From NCBI RefSeq assembly GCF_019393635.1, contig NC_057866.1, positions 231,211,359 through 231,275,358 on the forward strand: a stretch of 64,000 bases of DNA. The letters are read 5' to 3'. Numbering within the stretch: the first letter of the stretch is position 1; the number at the start of each line of letters is the position of its first letter. The DNA is from Dromiciops gliroides. Its lineage: Eukaryota; Chordata; Mammalia; Microbiotheria; Microbiotheriidae. The notes under the pieces are model-generated. The model made no database searches. It had not been told where the DNA came from and saw nothing but the letters and a program-made list of their open reading frames with translations. Of the stretch, positions 39,064 through 54,000 are shown piece by piece. A program made the translations under genes and the position numbers.

Positions 39064-42000
39064 CTAGACAGGAAAACAAAAGACGTTGTGAAAAGCAGAA
39101 TCTAAAAATCTCTCATGTGAAACAGGCAAAATGGGAAAACTTCCTAAGCTTTAGCAGTCCTGCTTGATGCTGTCTATTCTTTTCTAAAAAATAAATTTTG
39201 CTTATGCCATTTAAACAACATCACTTATTTCAACCCCTTCCCCCTTTCCCAGATGGAACATCCTTTGTGACAAAGAAAAAACAAATGAAACTTCATCTGA
39301 CAATAATAATAATAATAATAATAACAACAAATAGTATTTATATAGCACTTTAAGGTTTGTAAAGTACTATACATTACTTCATTTCTTCTTCAAAGCAAGC
39401 TTATGAAATAAGTGCTATCATGATCCCCTTTTTACCTGTGAGAAAACTGGGGGCAACATAAGAGGTTAAGTGACATGCCCTCAAAGTGTATGGATGGATG
39501 GGGGCAGCTAGGTGGCGCAGTGGATAAAGCACCAGCCTTGCATTCAGGAGGACCTGAGTTCAAATCCGGCCTCAGACGCTTGACACTTACTAGCTGTGTG
39601 ACCCTGGGCAAGTCACTTAACCCCCACTGCCCTGCAAAAAAAAAAAAAAAGTGTATGGACGGATGCCCATCAATTGGGGAATGGCTGAACAAGTTGTGGT
39701 ATGTGAATGTAATGGAATACTATTGTGCTGTAAGAAATGATAAGCAGGTAGATTTCAAAGAAACCTGGAAGGACTTGCATGAACTGATGAGTGAGATGAG
39801 CAGAACCGGGAGAACATTGTACACAGTATCAACAACATTGTGTGTTGATCAACTGTGATAGACTTGATTCTTTTCAGCAATACAATGGTCCAAGATAGTT
39901 CCAAAGGACTTATGATGGAAAATGCTCTCCAAATCCAGAAAAAAAAAGAACCGTTAAATCTGGATGCAGATCGAACCATACTATTTCTATTGTTTTTGTT
40001 GTTGTTTTTCTTTTTTGAGGTTTTTCCTTGTTGCTCTCATTCTTCTCTCCTTACATGACTAATGCAGAAATATGTTTAATGTGATTGTACATATATAACC
40101 AATATCAGATTACTTGCTGTCTTGGGGAGGGGGAGAGGTGGAGAAGGGAGGGAGAAAAATTTGAAACAAGAAATCTTATGAAAACTACCTCTGCATGTAA
40201 CTGGAAATCAATAAAATATTTATATGGGGGAAAAAACCAAAGTATATGGACAGTCATTTTTCTTTTTCAGTTCCCATTAATACCCAGAATAGCTGGACCT
40301 TTTCATAGATCTGATCAGGTACTTCCCACAGCCCTCCAGTTATGACCATTGCAAGGGCAACAGATTTATTAAAGGTAAAAAGGGAGTTTTTCAGTTATGG
40401 TGAGACCCAGAGGACAAATAAGGAAGGGAAAGGATCAGTGCTGAATGTGAATTGTATTACAGTAATCGATGATCAAGAAAAGGCAAAACTACTCAGCTCC
40501 TATATTGGTCCCATTTTCTCTAGCAAGAAGAATAATCTTCAAGCTAGGAAGTATCGGGTGAGAAATGGTTCGGAAAGAACCGAAAGCCAAAATAGTAATG
40601 GTGAAAGAGCACCTACCTGGGTGCCCTCAGGAAGCAAAAGTCAGCAGGCCTAAATGAACTGCATTCCAGGATATTAAATAAACTGTGACTGCTGGACAAC
40701 TATCCTTGTTCTTGAAACAAATCAAACAACAACCACAAAACTGTGGACAAGGAGAGAATGGCTATAAGACTAGACATGAATAAATGTCTTGATTTTTAGG
40801 GGATATTTTCAATGAGAAACCACTGAGTTTACCTGATGTTGAATGGAGTAATAAGAATCTGGAGACTCAAGCAACGAGGCCACTGTGTTATTATGTTGTT
40901 CAATCGTTTCAGTCACTGCTGACCCTTTGGGAACCCATCTGGGGTTTTCTTGGCAAAGATACTGGAGTAGTTTGCCATCCTGGATCCATTTTGTCAGATA
41001 ATCAGAGGTTAAGTGATTTGTCCAGGAAGCTTGGAAGTGTCTGAAGCTTAATTTGAACTCAGGTATTCCTTACTCCAGACCTACTAAGTCTATCTAGTGA
41101 GCTGCCTCCTGTGTTATTAATTTTACTGAATTGCTTTACTTTGGTATGAGACTTCACATGCATAATATTTACAGGTATACAACAGAAAAACAAACATATT
41201 AATACAATAAAAAATCATCCAAAAAGAATCTGCTATATTTTTTCTAATTAAAAAAATGCTTATTCTATTTCTATGTTGACTTTATGAAATTAAATTTGCA
41301 TAAACATCAAAGAACATGGTATATTATATATAGTTGTTATGAACTGGGAGTTGTATTACTAGGTGTCTTCTCTGTATCAAAAACAATCTCCTCTGATAAC
41401 AATTGGTCCCTGGCCCAACTTAATGCCAGTAGTGCCTTCCCTCTAATGTATTTTGCTTATACTTAGTTGTTTGCGTGCCTTCTCTGAGAGGTCAGGGACT
41501 ATTTTTCTGTATTCCCAGTGCTTAGCCTAGTGCCTGGCACATCGCAGGTGCTTAATAAATATTTATTGACATCATTAGTGCAGATAAAACTTTTTTTCTT
41601 CCATCAGCAGATCTACTTGGTTTCAACTCCAGGAACATCAAGTCTGACTCAGGATAAGTTTATCACCTGAAATCTCATCATCATGCAGATGGACTCAGAC
41701 AACATCTAAGAAAGGAATCATTTAAACCCTATGACTTCATATGTACAAATATACAAGATATAGGTTATGAGCAAGATGGATTAGAAAGCCTAATCCACAG
41801 AGACAAATTTTAGGTTAAGTGACCTGGAGACTTGGTAGGATGAGACATGTAGCTGAGGTGTGACCCAGGAAAGTTTGTTATTGGTCTTTGATTTCTGTTG
41901 GGTCTTATTTTGTGATCATCGTATTTGGGGATATCTTGTCAAAGATAATGGAGTGGTTTGCCATTTCTTTCTCCAGCTCATTTTACAAATGAGGATACTA

Positions 42001-45000
42001 ACACAAATGGGGCAAGTGATTTGCCCAGGGTCATAAAGCTATTAAGTGTCTGAGGCCAGATTTGAACTCAGATTTTCCTAACTCCAGGCCCAGCACCCTA
42101 TCCATTGTGTCACCTACCTGCCCTCAGGAAAGGTGTATCTTATTTTTAAAAAAAGTAGGACAGGCAAAGGGAAGGGATTTGCATTGCAGATTAAAGATAT
42201 CTATTCATGTCAAGAAATCTAGGAACCATAAAGGAGAAAGTATAATAGAATACATTTGGGTGAAGATCATCTGAGGCATAAACAGAAGCAATAAATCAGA
42301 ATGTAGTGTAGGTGACCTGGACGGAAAGTAGAAATAGATGAGTTCAGAAAACAGATGGCAAGTATGGCATGAAAACATGATATAACAGTGATGAGGGACT
42401 TCAATGTTCTGGATATCTGACCTGTTCTGTCACTGTCTCTGTCTCTCTGTCTCTGTGTCTCCCCCACTCTCATTTCCCCCTCCTCCTAAAAGTAGAGTAG
42501 CTAATCAATTCTTGAGTTGTTTTAGTCATCATTTCATCACTCAAAAGGTAGAACTACCAACAAGCAGATATTCTATTGTAAATATGTTTCTTACCACCAA
42601 AGAGGAACTGACTACTGGCTGTAAATTATGAGACTCTTGGGGGCATAGGGAGACCATTTTTTCTCACAATTTGTGTAAAGTCAAGCATACATCCTAGATT
42701 TGGGGAAAAAATTTCAAGGGCTATAAAGAAAGCCTTGGTTGGATCCCATGAACTAAAATCTATAGGGCAATTTAACCCTTTGTGAAGACACAAAGAGAGA
42801 CAACTCCAATGGAAAAAGAAAGAGGAGTAGCTTAAAGAGACAAATGTGGATGCACAGGGAGTTCACAAACCAACTTAGATTTTCTTTTAAAAAATAATTT
42901 TAAATTTATGAGCAGAACAGAAGTTGAACTCAAAAGCTTATCATAGTTCAAAATAGGAGCAACTGAGTAAGAATTAGGGGGCTTTGCCTTTTCCCTGTTG
43001 TCAGAAATAAGATACCATCTACTCTGAGCAATGCTTTCATCTCTTCTTTTATCTTCCTCTTTCCCCCAGTGTAACTTTAAAAACCATTTGGGATTTTCCT
43101 TTATTTTTTTTGCCAGCCTCAGTTCATTCTGAGATCAGCATTCCTGATATGGATCTTCCAGGACTTTATCAAGCTTTTGTATTTATCCCTGTTATATAAC
43201 CTGGCTTCCATCTCCCGTACACATCTTTCAAGCTTCTAACTTGGTGAATTAATTTGCTGTGCATCCCCATTAGCCTCTTTATATACTCCCCACCCCACCC
43301 CCCCGCCTTATGTCCTCAATGGAATTGTTTCTTTGGACTAGAAAAGATGAAAAAATGGCCAATAGCAAGTCTATATCCAGGATAAGGGAAGACATAGAAA
43401 GAGAATACCTAGATGCCATTTGATGGATTCAAGTTACCAGGATCAAATAAATCATAACCTTACAGACTGAGAGAATTGACAACTCTGTTTTCTAAGCCTG
43501 GGTCAGTGATCTTTGAAAGAACACGAAAAATCAGAGAGGTGCTGTAGGAATGCAGAAGGGCAAATTCCCTGATTTTCAATATGAGGAAGAGAATAGAACT
43601 GAAATACAATAAGCCTTATCTTATTTGGATTCTTGACAAAATTCTAGACCATATTATTGAAAGGATGGTTAGTGACTATCTAGAAAGGAGAACTGATCAC
43701 AAAGAGCCAGCATGACTTCATAAAAGCCCATCATGCCATACTCACCTCATCTTTTTGACAGGGTTACTAGACTGGAAAATCAAGTATATATAGTATAATT
43801 TACCTAGACTTTAACAAAATGCTTGACAGCTCTCTCACATCATTCTTGTGGAAAATATAGAAGTAAACTAAGCAAGCAAATTTGCAATTGGTCTCATACT
43901 TAGATCCAAAGTATAGTTATTAATTATTCAATGTCAACTTGGAAGGATGTTTAGTATCCCAGAATTCTGAACTTGGCCCTGTGCTATATAACATATTTAA
44001 AAGTGAGTAGATTAGAAAAATGGGTGGAATGCTTATCTGATTGACAGAAGACACAAAGCTAGGGGAGAGAGCAAATGCACTGAATAATGGTCAAGATTAA
44101 AAAATATCTTTACATGGATGGAACATTGGACCAATTTGAACAAGATGAAACTTAATAGTGATAAGTGCTTCTTAAAGCATTTTAATCAAGTTCAAGAAGT
44201 CTAAGATGGATGTATCTGAAAAGAATAGTGGGGTTTTAGTGGGCTTCAAGTTCACTATGTGTCAAAAGTGACATGGCATCCAAGTGATAAGGCAACACAG
44301 TCTTACGCTGGATTTGGAGAGACATTGTACTCAGGACTAGGGAGTTAATACTCCCTCTGTACTCTTTCCTGGTCAGATTAGACGTGGAGTTTTTTGTGCA
44401 ATTCTGGAGGCCATATTTAGGAAGAGCACTGATAAGCTGGAGAGGGCAGGAAGGAGGGTGGACAGGTCCCAAACTTCTGCCATATGAGAATCAGCTGAAG
44501 AAAATGAGACCCAGAGAAGAGAAGACTTAGGGGAAACATTAGAGTTGTCTTCAAGTTTTTGGAGCGCTGATATATGATAGGATTTGTTCTACTCAGCCCC
44601 AGCAGGCAGAACTGGAAGAAATGAATGAGAGTTAAATTTAAGTTCAATGGAAATAGAATCTTTATTGTTGTTGTTGTTGGTGGTGGTGGTCTTTTGTTTC
44701 TGAAGAGGACCAATGACATCACGAGGTGATGTCTTGACTTGTGTGAATTGGACTTGAGTGAAGACTGAGGTATGGTGGATCACCTGGGAATCTTTGATGT
44801 TTGACAAGCTTTAGGCACTCCACAGCACCTGCTTCAGGCACCTCCATGATCATTGGAACAACAACAAAAAGTTTCTTAAAAGTAGAAAAGGTTGCATTTG
44901 GAAGTATTGGGTTCCCCTCCCCCTTGGAGAGGACCAAGCAAAGACTAAATGACCACTTGTTGCACAGGTTATAGAGGAGTTTCTTGTTCCAGTTGGTCTG

Positions 45001-48000
45001 GATCACCTTCCTCTCATGTTCCATACACTTAAGATTCTTTTATGAGGTTTTGGTTTATAATGAATTGAAATCACTTCCCTTCAACTCAGCTTCCAGAAAT
45101 TGCACTTATTGCCAGCACACAGGAGTCAAGAGAAATGGCACTTTCCCTTTAGCATAAGAGTCTTTTGAATAATTAGAATAACATATTTTGAGCTGTGACC
45201 TTAAAAGTCATGTAGTCTAGAAATATTCCCATTTTATAGATGAGGAAACTGAGGTTTGGAGCAGCTCAAGATCACATAAGCAGCAGTCAGGATTCAAATT
45301 CAGGTCCACTGGTCTCAAATCAAGTATTAGTTCCACTCTACCATGCAGCTATTATGGTGCCAACTGTTTTCTTCCTTAGGGTAATCATCCTCAATTCCTT
45401 CAACGTTTCCTTCATGGTATGGCCTCCAAGACCCTCCTTTTCCTAGTCACTCTTCTCTGGACATGTTCTGGCTTTTCAGTGTTTTTCTTAAAGTGTGTTG
45501 CTCAGAACAGAACATTTCAAATGTGATTAGACCAGGAGAGAGTACAATGAAACTCATCTCCCTTATTTTGGACACAACACCTCGTTTATGTTGTTAGCTT
45601 TGTGGGCTGCCATGTCACATTCTTGATTCATTTTGAGTTAGCAACCAACTAAACCCCTAGGTTGTTGTTTTTTTAAATGAAGATTTTTATCCAACCACCC
45701 TATTGTTGTCAAGTTCATTGTTTTGAGCCTTAGATCCATGTAGCACAGGTTCAGTTGAGTGGTGAGGTCAGAAGCCAGATGACAGGGGATTAAGAAGTGA
45801 GTGGATGGTGAGGAAATAGAACCAACACATAGAAAAGATTCTTCTGAAGACTTTGGCAGTGAATGGGAAAAAGAGATACAGCATGATAGCTTCACCATAA
45901 GTGGTTCACTGACAAATCCATCCACTCAAGAATACTCTAGATTCTGAAAGGTTGGACTTGCTGTAAACCCCATAAAGTCCCTTCTAGCTCTAAATCTATG
46001 AGTGTTTAAACCTCTGCTCGTTCATGTCATTCGTGTTCTCTCAGCTCAAAATGTATTTATTTACCTGTTTCCCATATTATATAAGTCAATAAAATATAAG
46101 TCCCAGCAGCAACTGATTAATTTCTATCTTTGTATTGCCAGTGCCCGGGACATGTTCCTTAATATATGATGTCTGTTGTTGCAGAATTGAAGGATCCTAG
46201 AAAAGACTGAAGCCCCGTGGCTTCTTGAGAGGGAATCTTACATTTTTGTTGACTTCCTCTTCCCAACTATGTCGTGGTCTGGCCTTCCATCTTCCTGGTG
46301 CATGTCTGTGTACCTCCCCAGGCCTGGAAATGGTGGTGACTGTCCAGAGGTGTGGTCAGTTGGCTCAGTTTTATTCCTGAGACAAGGGTGGCTCAAAGTG
46401 AAATATGTCTGTTGTCATGAGTGATGGGAGGAAGTGGAGGGCTGGGGAGCCATGACTTTGGAAGAACAGCCTCTTTCATTATCTCATTAGTGGAACTAGT
46501 GTGGAAGCAGCTTTAGATTGAACTGGATTCCCAATTCTGTTCAACAATGAGCAAGTTACTCAAGCTTCCCATCTTTCAAATGGGGTTAATTATATTTGTA
46601 TTCCCTATTTCCTAAGGTCCTTGTAAGTAACACCCTTTGGAGATCACAAAGTTCTATATAAATGGCTCTAGATGTTAGGACATCAAATCCAAATTGGCCT
46701 TTTTGCAACTTTCCACCCATTTCCTCTGGTTCTGTCCTCTGAAGCCAATCAGAACAAGTTTAGTCCCTTCTGCAGATGGCATCCCTTCAAATGCTTGAAG
46801 ACAACTATCTTGTGTACCCTCAGGGTACAAGTCCTCTTCTCTAGTCTAAGCAGTCCAAGTTCCTTCAAGCAATCTTCATGTAACATAGACTCTTTGAGTC
46901 TGGCTATTCTCCTAGTTGCTGATTTATCTAACTAGATCATCCACAAAAATAATATAAAATACCTCATCAAAAGCATTACAAAAATAAAGGTAAACTATAT
47001 GGATAGCATTTCTTTAACCTACTTATTTATTAAGTCTATAGTCGAACATAATCTATGGGCAGCTAAGTGGCTTAGTAGATAGAATGCTGGGCCTGCTATC
47101 AGGAAGACCCGAGTTCAAATCTGACCTGAAAGAATAGCTGTGTGACCCTGGTCAAGTCACTTAACCCTGTTTGCCTCAGTTCCTCATCTGTAAAATGAGC
47201 TGAAGAAGGAAATGTCAAACCACTCCAGTATCGCTGCTGAGAAAACTCCAAATGGAGTCATTGAAAAAACTGCACAACTACAACTACAACAAACGTGATC
47301 TGACCTTTATGAAGTGATTCTGCCTCCTAATTGCTTCTTCCTTTTTGAGATGTCTATTGTCCATACGGTTTATGATCCATTCTAGAATTTTTGCAGGAGA
47401 TCAAAGTCAAGCTCATTGGCCTATAGTTCTTAGACTCAATTCTCTACCTTTTTTAGTCTATCAGGAAAACATTTATCTTTCTTCAATCTCAAGGGACCTT
47501 TCCTATTTTACACAAAGTTTAAAATATTACTGTCAGTGAGTGATTCAACAATCACATCTGCTGATTCCCTGCTTCCTGAGCATATAATTAATCTGAGTCA
47601 GATATTCTGAATTTATCAATGACAGCAAGGTGATCTCCTTCTAGACAAGAATGACTCCCTCATTAATAATGAGTCAATATGTCAAGCCATTAAGCACTTA
47701 TTAAGTACCTACTGTGTGCTAGGCGGGGTTTTAAGCATTAGTGATAGGCAAAAACCAGTTCCTGTTCTCAAAGAGCTTGCAGTCTAGTGGAATCAGTTCC
47801 TGTCTATTAAAATATAATCAGTTTCATTTTTCATTTTGTTATCTGTGCTCCCCAACGCTAGAATCTCCCAAATCTTTAAACAAAAAATGCATTCATGATA
47901 CATTTTGTTGTTGTTCAGTCATTTCAGTCATCCCTGACTCTTCAGTACTAGAGTGGTTTGTCATTTTCTTCTTCAGCTCATTTTACACATAAAGAAACTG

Positions 48001-51000
48001 AGGCAAACAAGGATAATTGACTTGCCCAGGGTCACACAGCTAGTAAGTGTCTGAGGCCAGATTTGAACTGAGACCCAGCACTCTATCCACTGCACTACCT
48101 AGCTACTCATTCATATGTATTGAGGCTTTCCTAGACTTTGAACTCTCATTTTTTATTCTTGAACTATATTTTCCAGTGCACTCCCACCCCCATCTACCTC
48201 TATACCTACCATTGCATTAAAGTAACTGAGTGGATTTAATTTAGAGAGTGTTTTCAAGTTACTTCATGGCATTTTCCTACCTCCTTATCCTCTCAGATAC
48301 ATACATAGGCTATGATCATTTTCATGGTGATATTTTTGCAAATAGTTATCATGAGCACTGAAATATAAGGTGAACAAATGCCCCATGAAATTATATTTCT
48401 TTATTTCTTGGGATGCATGACCAAACCAACTCTACCACCTCCTTTTTTTTTACTTACCACAGAGAAACTGTGAGCTCCACTTCCATTTAACTGTGACTTT
48501 CTTTGGTATTATAGTTTCCTTTATAGAAAGAGTGTCAGGACTGATACAATTCAGTTCTTCCAGTGGAAAGTCAATTTGTTGGCCATTGAATGATTCAATC
48601 CCTTCCTTTCATTTAATCCCTACCTTTCATTTTCTCTCTCTCTCTCCACCCACACACACACATATATAGCACTTAGCACCTTTGAATAATAAATGCTTGT
48701 TGATTGACCAAAATACCAATAGGGTAGGTCCTATTTCTATTATTTCATTGGTATGGAGAACACTCAGATGATAAAACTCCTGCCAATGCAAGTCAGCTCC
48801 TTCTCTGCAATATGTAGTCTTAGGGAGTCTCCTAGGACATCGAGAGGTTATGCCTTTTGTCCTTGAGCCATGTAGGCAGTATTTATAAGGAATAGAACTT
48901 GAACCTAGGTCTTCCTGGTCCAAGGCTAGCTTCTCTCCACTCCACCACACTACCTCTAAAGTACCAATAGCTAAATTAATATTAATAGATTTTTAAAATG
49001 TGTGTAATTCTTTGCAGATTCTGTTCTCTTTTTCACTATGATGATATGTCGTCCCTTCAGAAGTGGAAATGGGCTACACAGGGCTGAGGGTCATCTTGTA
49101 TTTTTTCTTCATTTCATAAGTTGTATAGACAAAGAATTCATCCTCATCCAGTGACCAGCCTATATTTGCATGAGTCTCTATGTAATTAGCTAGGCTGGTC
49201 CTAAGAAAGCAAATGTGGTTTGCTGCCAGAAACATACTTGAAGCTAAGAGGTTGCCCACCAACAGTATGATCTAGTGTCACATCTTACTGCAACCAGTAC
49301 TTTGTGAAGGGGATGTGCAATAAATATTTTTGTTACCATTGGTGGCACAATGGGTAGAGTACTGGGCTTAGAGTTAGGAAGACTCATCTTCCTGAGTTCA
49401 AATATGACCTCAGACTGTGTGTGTAACCCTAGGCAAGGCACATTACCCTGTTTGTCTCAGTTTCCTCATCTGTAAGATGAGTGGGAGGAAGAAATGGCAA
49501 ACTGCTTTACCAACCCTCCAAGTGGGATCATGAAGAGCTGGACATGGGGGAAATAACTGAACAATAACAACAATGAATGTTACAATTACTCCAGCTAAAT
49601 GGGGTACTGGACAGAACACTGGACTTGGAGTCAGGAAGACCTGATCTTGCCTAAGATACTAACTACATGTTAGTCTCTATCAGCTTCAGTTTTCCCATGT
49701 TCAAAATAAGGATAATACTAGCACTTTCCACATAGGGTTGTTATGAGGATCAAATGAGATGACATACATAATGCATGCAATTGATCTTAAAGTGCTATCT
49801 AATTGTTATTGATTATTAATTATGGTCATTAAATAATTTTGGATGAGTCAATGGGATGCTACAATTAATCTAGCTAGGTGGTGGTGCAGTGGCAGGAATG
49901 CTAGACTTGGAATCAAGAAGACCTGAATTCAAATCTTTTTTCAAACATTTACTAGCTACCCAAAACTTGAAAAATCCCTCTTAGTCTCAGTGTCCTCACC
50001 TGTAAAATGAAGTCAATAGTAGTACCTACTTACGTCAACGAGTTGTTAGGATTAAATGAGAAAAGAGATGTAAAGTGTGTTACAAACTATAAAGGACTGT
50101 ATAATTGAGAGTTGTTGTAGTGGTGGTGGTTGTTTTATCCACCCATAAATCTGAAATCTCCTAGGATATCTACTTGTTTATAATGGTAAACCATGCATTT
50201 TATATTGTGCCAAAGGAGAAAAACTGTGACTTAATTTAAATGGCACGTATCAGTGAGACTACTCAGTAGGGAACTATTTTATTTACCCAAAAGATCTCAA
50301 CATGAAAGAGTTTGGACATGCTCTTTGACCCAGAGGTACCATCTAGAACCAGATCTCTGTTTGGCTTTAACACATGCTGCATAGAATGAATCCTGACCTC
50401 TTCTGGTCACTTCTGGAATTGCACCATGTATATTGTATATTTGCATATTGTCTCAGGAATGTGTGCATCACCCTTTGATAGCTGTAAAATAAAATTACTC
50501 CATAATTCAACACTGCCTTCCAGCATCTCTGGCCAAAACTATGAAGTAAAAGAGGGTGTAAAAGAGATTTCTACTGAAGACCTTGCCTTTCAATCAGCCA
50601 AGCAGTTTAAGAAGCAGGCTTGATCAAACACCTTGAAAAGACTTAAGAACTTTGATCAATGCAATGATCAACCAAAGATTCCAGAGTATTCATGCTAAAA
50701 CATGCTGATAGAGAGCTGATAGACTCAGGGTGCAGAATCAGACAAATATATTTTGGATCTGGCCAACGAGGGAATTTGTTTTGCTTGGCTATGCACATTT
50801 ATCTCTTCCCTCTGAGGTTAACTTCTATTTGCCATATATACCATAACTTCCATACACATTTATAATATATGTTTATATATTATATGTAAAAAGAAGGATT
50901 TTGTTTTTTTCTTTTTCAATAGGGGGAGGTGGGAATAAAAGAAAATTTATTTTTCTTAATTGAAAAAAGAATCATCTTTGGTTGGCCAATAATCAGACAT

Positions 51001-54000
51001 GGTAATGTGATGCTGTCTCTTCACTGAGTAGAGGGACAGATTGGTCCCTTGCTAGCTGTGTGACCTTAACCTCTCTGCACTTCAAAGTTTGTCTGATTAT
51101 TGACCAAACAAGAATGATTTCTGTGAAGGAGAAAGTGGATAATAGGATGATCCCTCAGGTCTCTTTTAAATCTAAAATCTTCTGACTGCCTAAGTTCATA
51201 ATCTGGACATCTATCTTGGGTTCAGTTTTTTGCAAAGAGGTAATGGAAGGTCACAACCTTGTTATTTTGCATGGATGGAGTCTTAGACCACAACTCCTTA
51301 GCTAGCATGTCAGGGAGTTTCATTTTTCCATTAGGAAGAATATTTTATAAGGGATTCAAGGCTGCTCATTGCCAATGACATCAACAAAGATGTTGTTCTT
51401 ATGGGAATTAAATTGTATTCCCTAGGTTCTGGTGGCAATCTGTTCAGAGCTAGACCGATTGTATTGGGGGGAGGAGACAAGATAAGTGATACCTTAAAAA
51501 AAAAAAGCTTTCTCACCATCACTCAAAGTAAGATGAAAAGAAAGATGAAAAAATCCTAAAAATGTTCTTGGCTGTAGTCAGGTGGCACAATGGGTAGAGT
51601 GTTGGGTCAAGAGTCAGGAATCCTATGTTAAAATACAGCCTCTGACACTTATTAGCTATGTGACCCTTGGCAAGTCACTTAACCTCTGTTTGCCTCTTTT
51701 TCCTCAACTGCAAAATGGGGATAATAATAGCACCTACTTCACAGGGCTGTGGTGAAGATAAAATTGAGATAATATTTGTAAAGTATGTAGTGCTTCTTTC
51801 CTTTCTACCTTCCTTTCTGGATGGATTGTAGCATAAGGTCAGTGGGAGGCAACAGTTTTATTCAGACTAGCCTGGTGATGGTTTAAAGGGACAAATTCTT
51901 ACCTGTTCATCCCCATCCTGGAAAGAGTCAATGTCAGCCCCATCCGCTTCGGATTTCCCACACGTGCCATTGAGAGAGATGCTGCTATCACTTGTGCTCC
52001 CTTCTCGGGTTTGTGTGGTGCTGTGGCTCCCAGGCCATGAAGACACAAAAAGACTGATGTTGTCAAAGTCTTCCTCACAGAACCTGTGCTCTCCATCTGC
52101 CTGCTGCACTTTGGCTGGGTTGTAGGGCTTCAGGAAGGAAGAGTATACATACCCTTTTGCAACTAGACAGGAAAGAAAGAGAAGAAGCAAGGACATTTTG
52201 AAAGGGCTCCTTCCTCTGCAAACATATGCCCTGAGAGAGGTATACCTCAGCTTTAAAGAATCATAGATGGAGAGCTGGAAGGGGGCCTCAGAATCCATCT
52301 AGTTCAATCCCCTCATTTCACAAATGAGGAAACTGAGGCCCACACGGATTAAGTGACTTGCTCAAGGTCACAAAGAGAGTAAGCATCAGAGATAGAATTT
52401 GAAACTTGGCACTTTTCCCACTGTCCTTTTTGGGGGCCTCTCCTTCATGATACTCACTTCCAGTGTCAACCAGCCACCTGCTCGTGCTCCCCAAGGGATC
52501 CTTCTGCTCCATGGCAGCCACCAGGTCCCCTTCCAGAAGGTCAATGTCATGCTCCTGTGTAGCATTACACCTGCGCTTTGCTCGGTAGAGAGCCTCCGGG
52601 CTGTAGCATGCTAGAAGCTGGGAGCGGTGGTTTTCAGTCTGACGGGGCATCTCCGACTGGGGAGAAGGGAGGAGAGGAGCTGGATTTTGTGTGTGGGAGA
52701 ACACGCAAATGGAGGGTGCGCGGATGCCTTCCACCTCCCGTCCAAGAAGTGCTTGACTATAGGTCTAATGTAGGTCTATAAGATGTACATTGTCAGGTAT
52801 GGCCATTATTTTGCCACTCCAGACTTTGCAGCTGCAAAGGAAGGCTCTGTTGATTGGGGCGAAGAGAGTCATTTGAAAGTGAAAGCAATATATTTTTCAA
52901 AGTATTAATAAAACGTTATCAAAAATATTTCCTGCTTCTCTCCCTCCTTTGTAGGTGGGGGACTACGCAGTCAGCCTAGGTTGATGCATTGCTTAGTTTT
53001 GCTCAATTGCTTTCCCCGCCCCCCATCCCTTATGTTTTTATTCTTCACCAGAAAGGATGAAAGATATATTTGAGGGAAAAAGTGATAATGAAACAAAACA
53101 TATAGGTGACAATTCAAAAGAAGAAACTAAAAGCTAAAAATAATACTGCATGATTGAATGGGATCCCCCTCAATGGAGGTCTTTAAGCCAAGAATGGATA
53201 ACTCCTTATCATATACAACAGGTGGGGTGGGGGGAGGTTTTGTTCAGGTGTAGCCTCTGAGATTTCTTACAATTTCTTACAATTCTGTAATTTTATTCTG
53301 TAAATCTGTGGAGAGCTGGGAGATGTCAACTATCATTCTCTTGAGATGATATAAGTGCAGTACTGTCTGGAGGTGGGTTGGGGTAAGGTGGTGGAGAGAT
53401 ACAATTTCTGAAGCATCTTCCAGCCCTAAGATTCTGTAGCATTTATTAAGTAACTACTGTGTACCAGGAATTGTGCTAAGTGCTAGGGACACAAAGAGAG
53501 GAAAAGACAGTCCCTGGCCTCAAGGAACTCACAATCTAATGGGGCAGACAACATACAAACACATATGGATGGACATGTAGAAATACTGGTCCCAAAGCTT
53601 TGTGCCTTGTAGAAGACATGAACTCTGGGAAGTCCTGTCAGAAGTCATCATTGCTGACCATGCCAAACTCACCAAAGTGGGCACAGGCTTCTTCTTTTCA
53701 AAGCTCAGCTTTCTCTCAATAAAAGTTGCGCTGTAGTCCTTTACAAAATTCAGGCTATGAACCTCTTCTATTACCCGATTTTGAGCTTCACTGATGCTGG
53801 ATGGTAGCAATGATAACTGAAGGAGAAAACAAGAGTCCCAGAGCTCTGGTAAGTGCAGATGGCATCACATGTGCTATAAACAGTGGTACTGCCCTTGCCA
53901 ACTGAACCGCTTGTAGCCAGGCTGTGATGAGCAAATACTACAAGGATAATATTTTCAAATCCAAAGAAAATGATGAGGAGCAACAATTCCCAGAAAGTGG

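Larger units (their letters stand above)
39064..51902. other. ARHGEF38: Last ARHGEF38 intron (12.8 kb)
   Basis: It is repeat-rich: MIR (39315), nested SINE and L1 (39501-40236), CR1/L3 (40400-40800, 42700-44670), several long CORE-SINEs, L2 ends, an RTE-type repeat (44672-44800) and an L1 3' UTR (50640-50980). 48120-48600, 48960-49340 and 50140-50640 hold nothing I can name. Confidence 0.75.

Noticed and set aside
39475..39858. 127-codon open frame
   Set aside because: It is a chimera of SINE sequence and the L1 ORF2 C-terminus reading through the A tail; it is not a gene.
44417..45024. Overlapping minus-strand open frames of ~100 codons
   Set aside because: They run opposite to a CR1/L3 element and an RTE-type repeat and show no domain.
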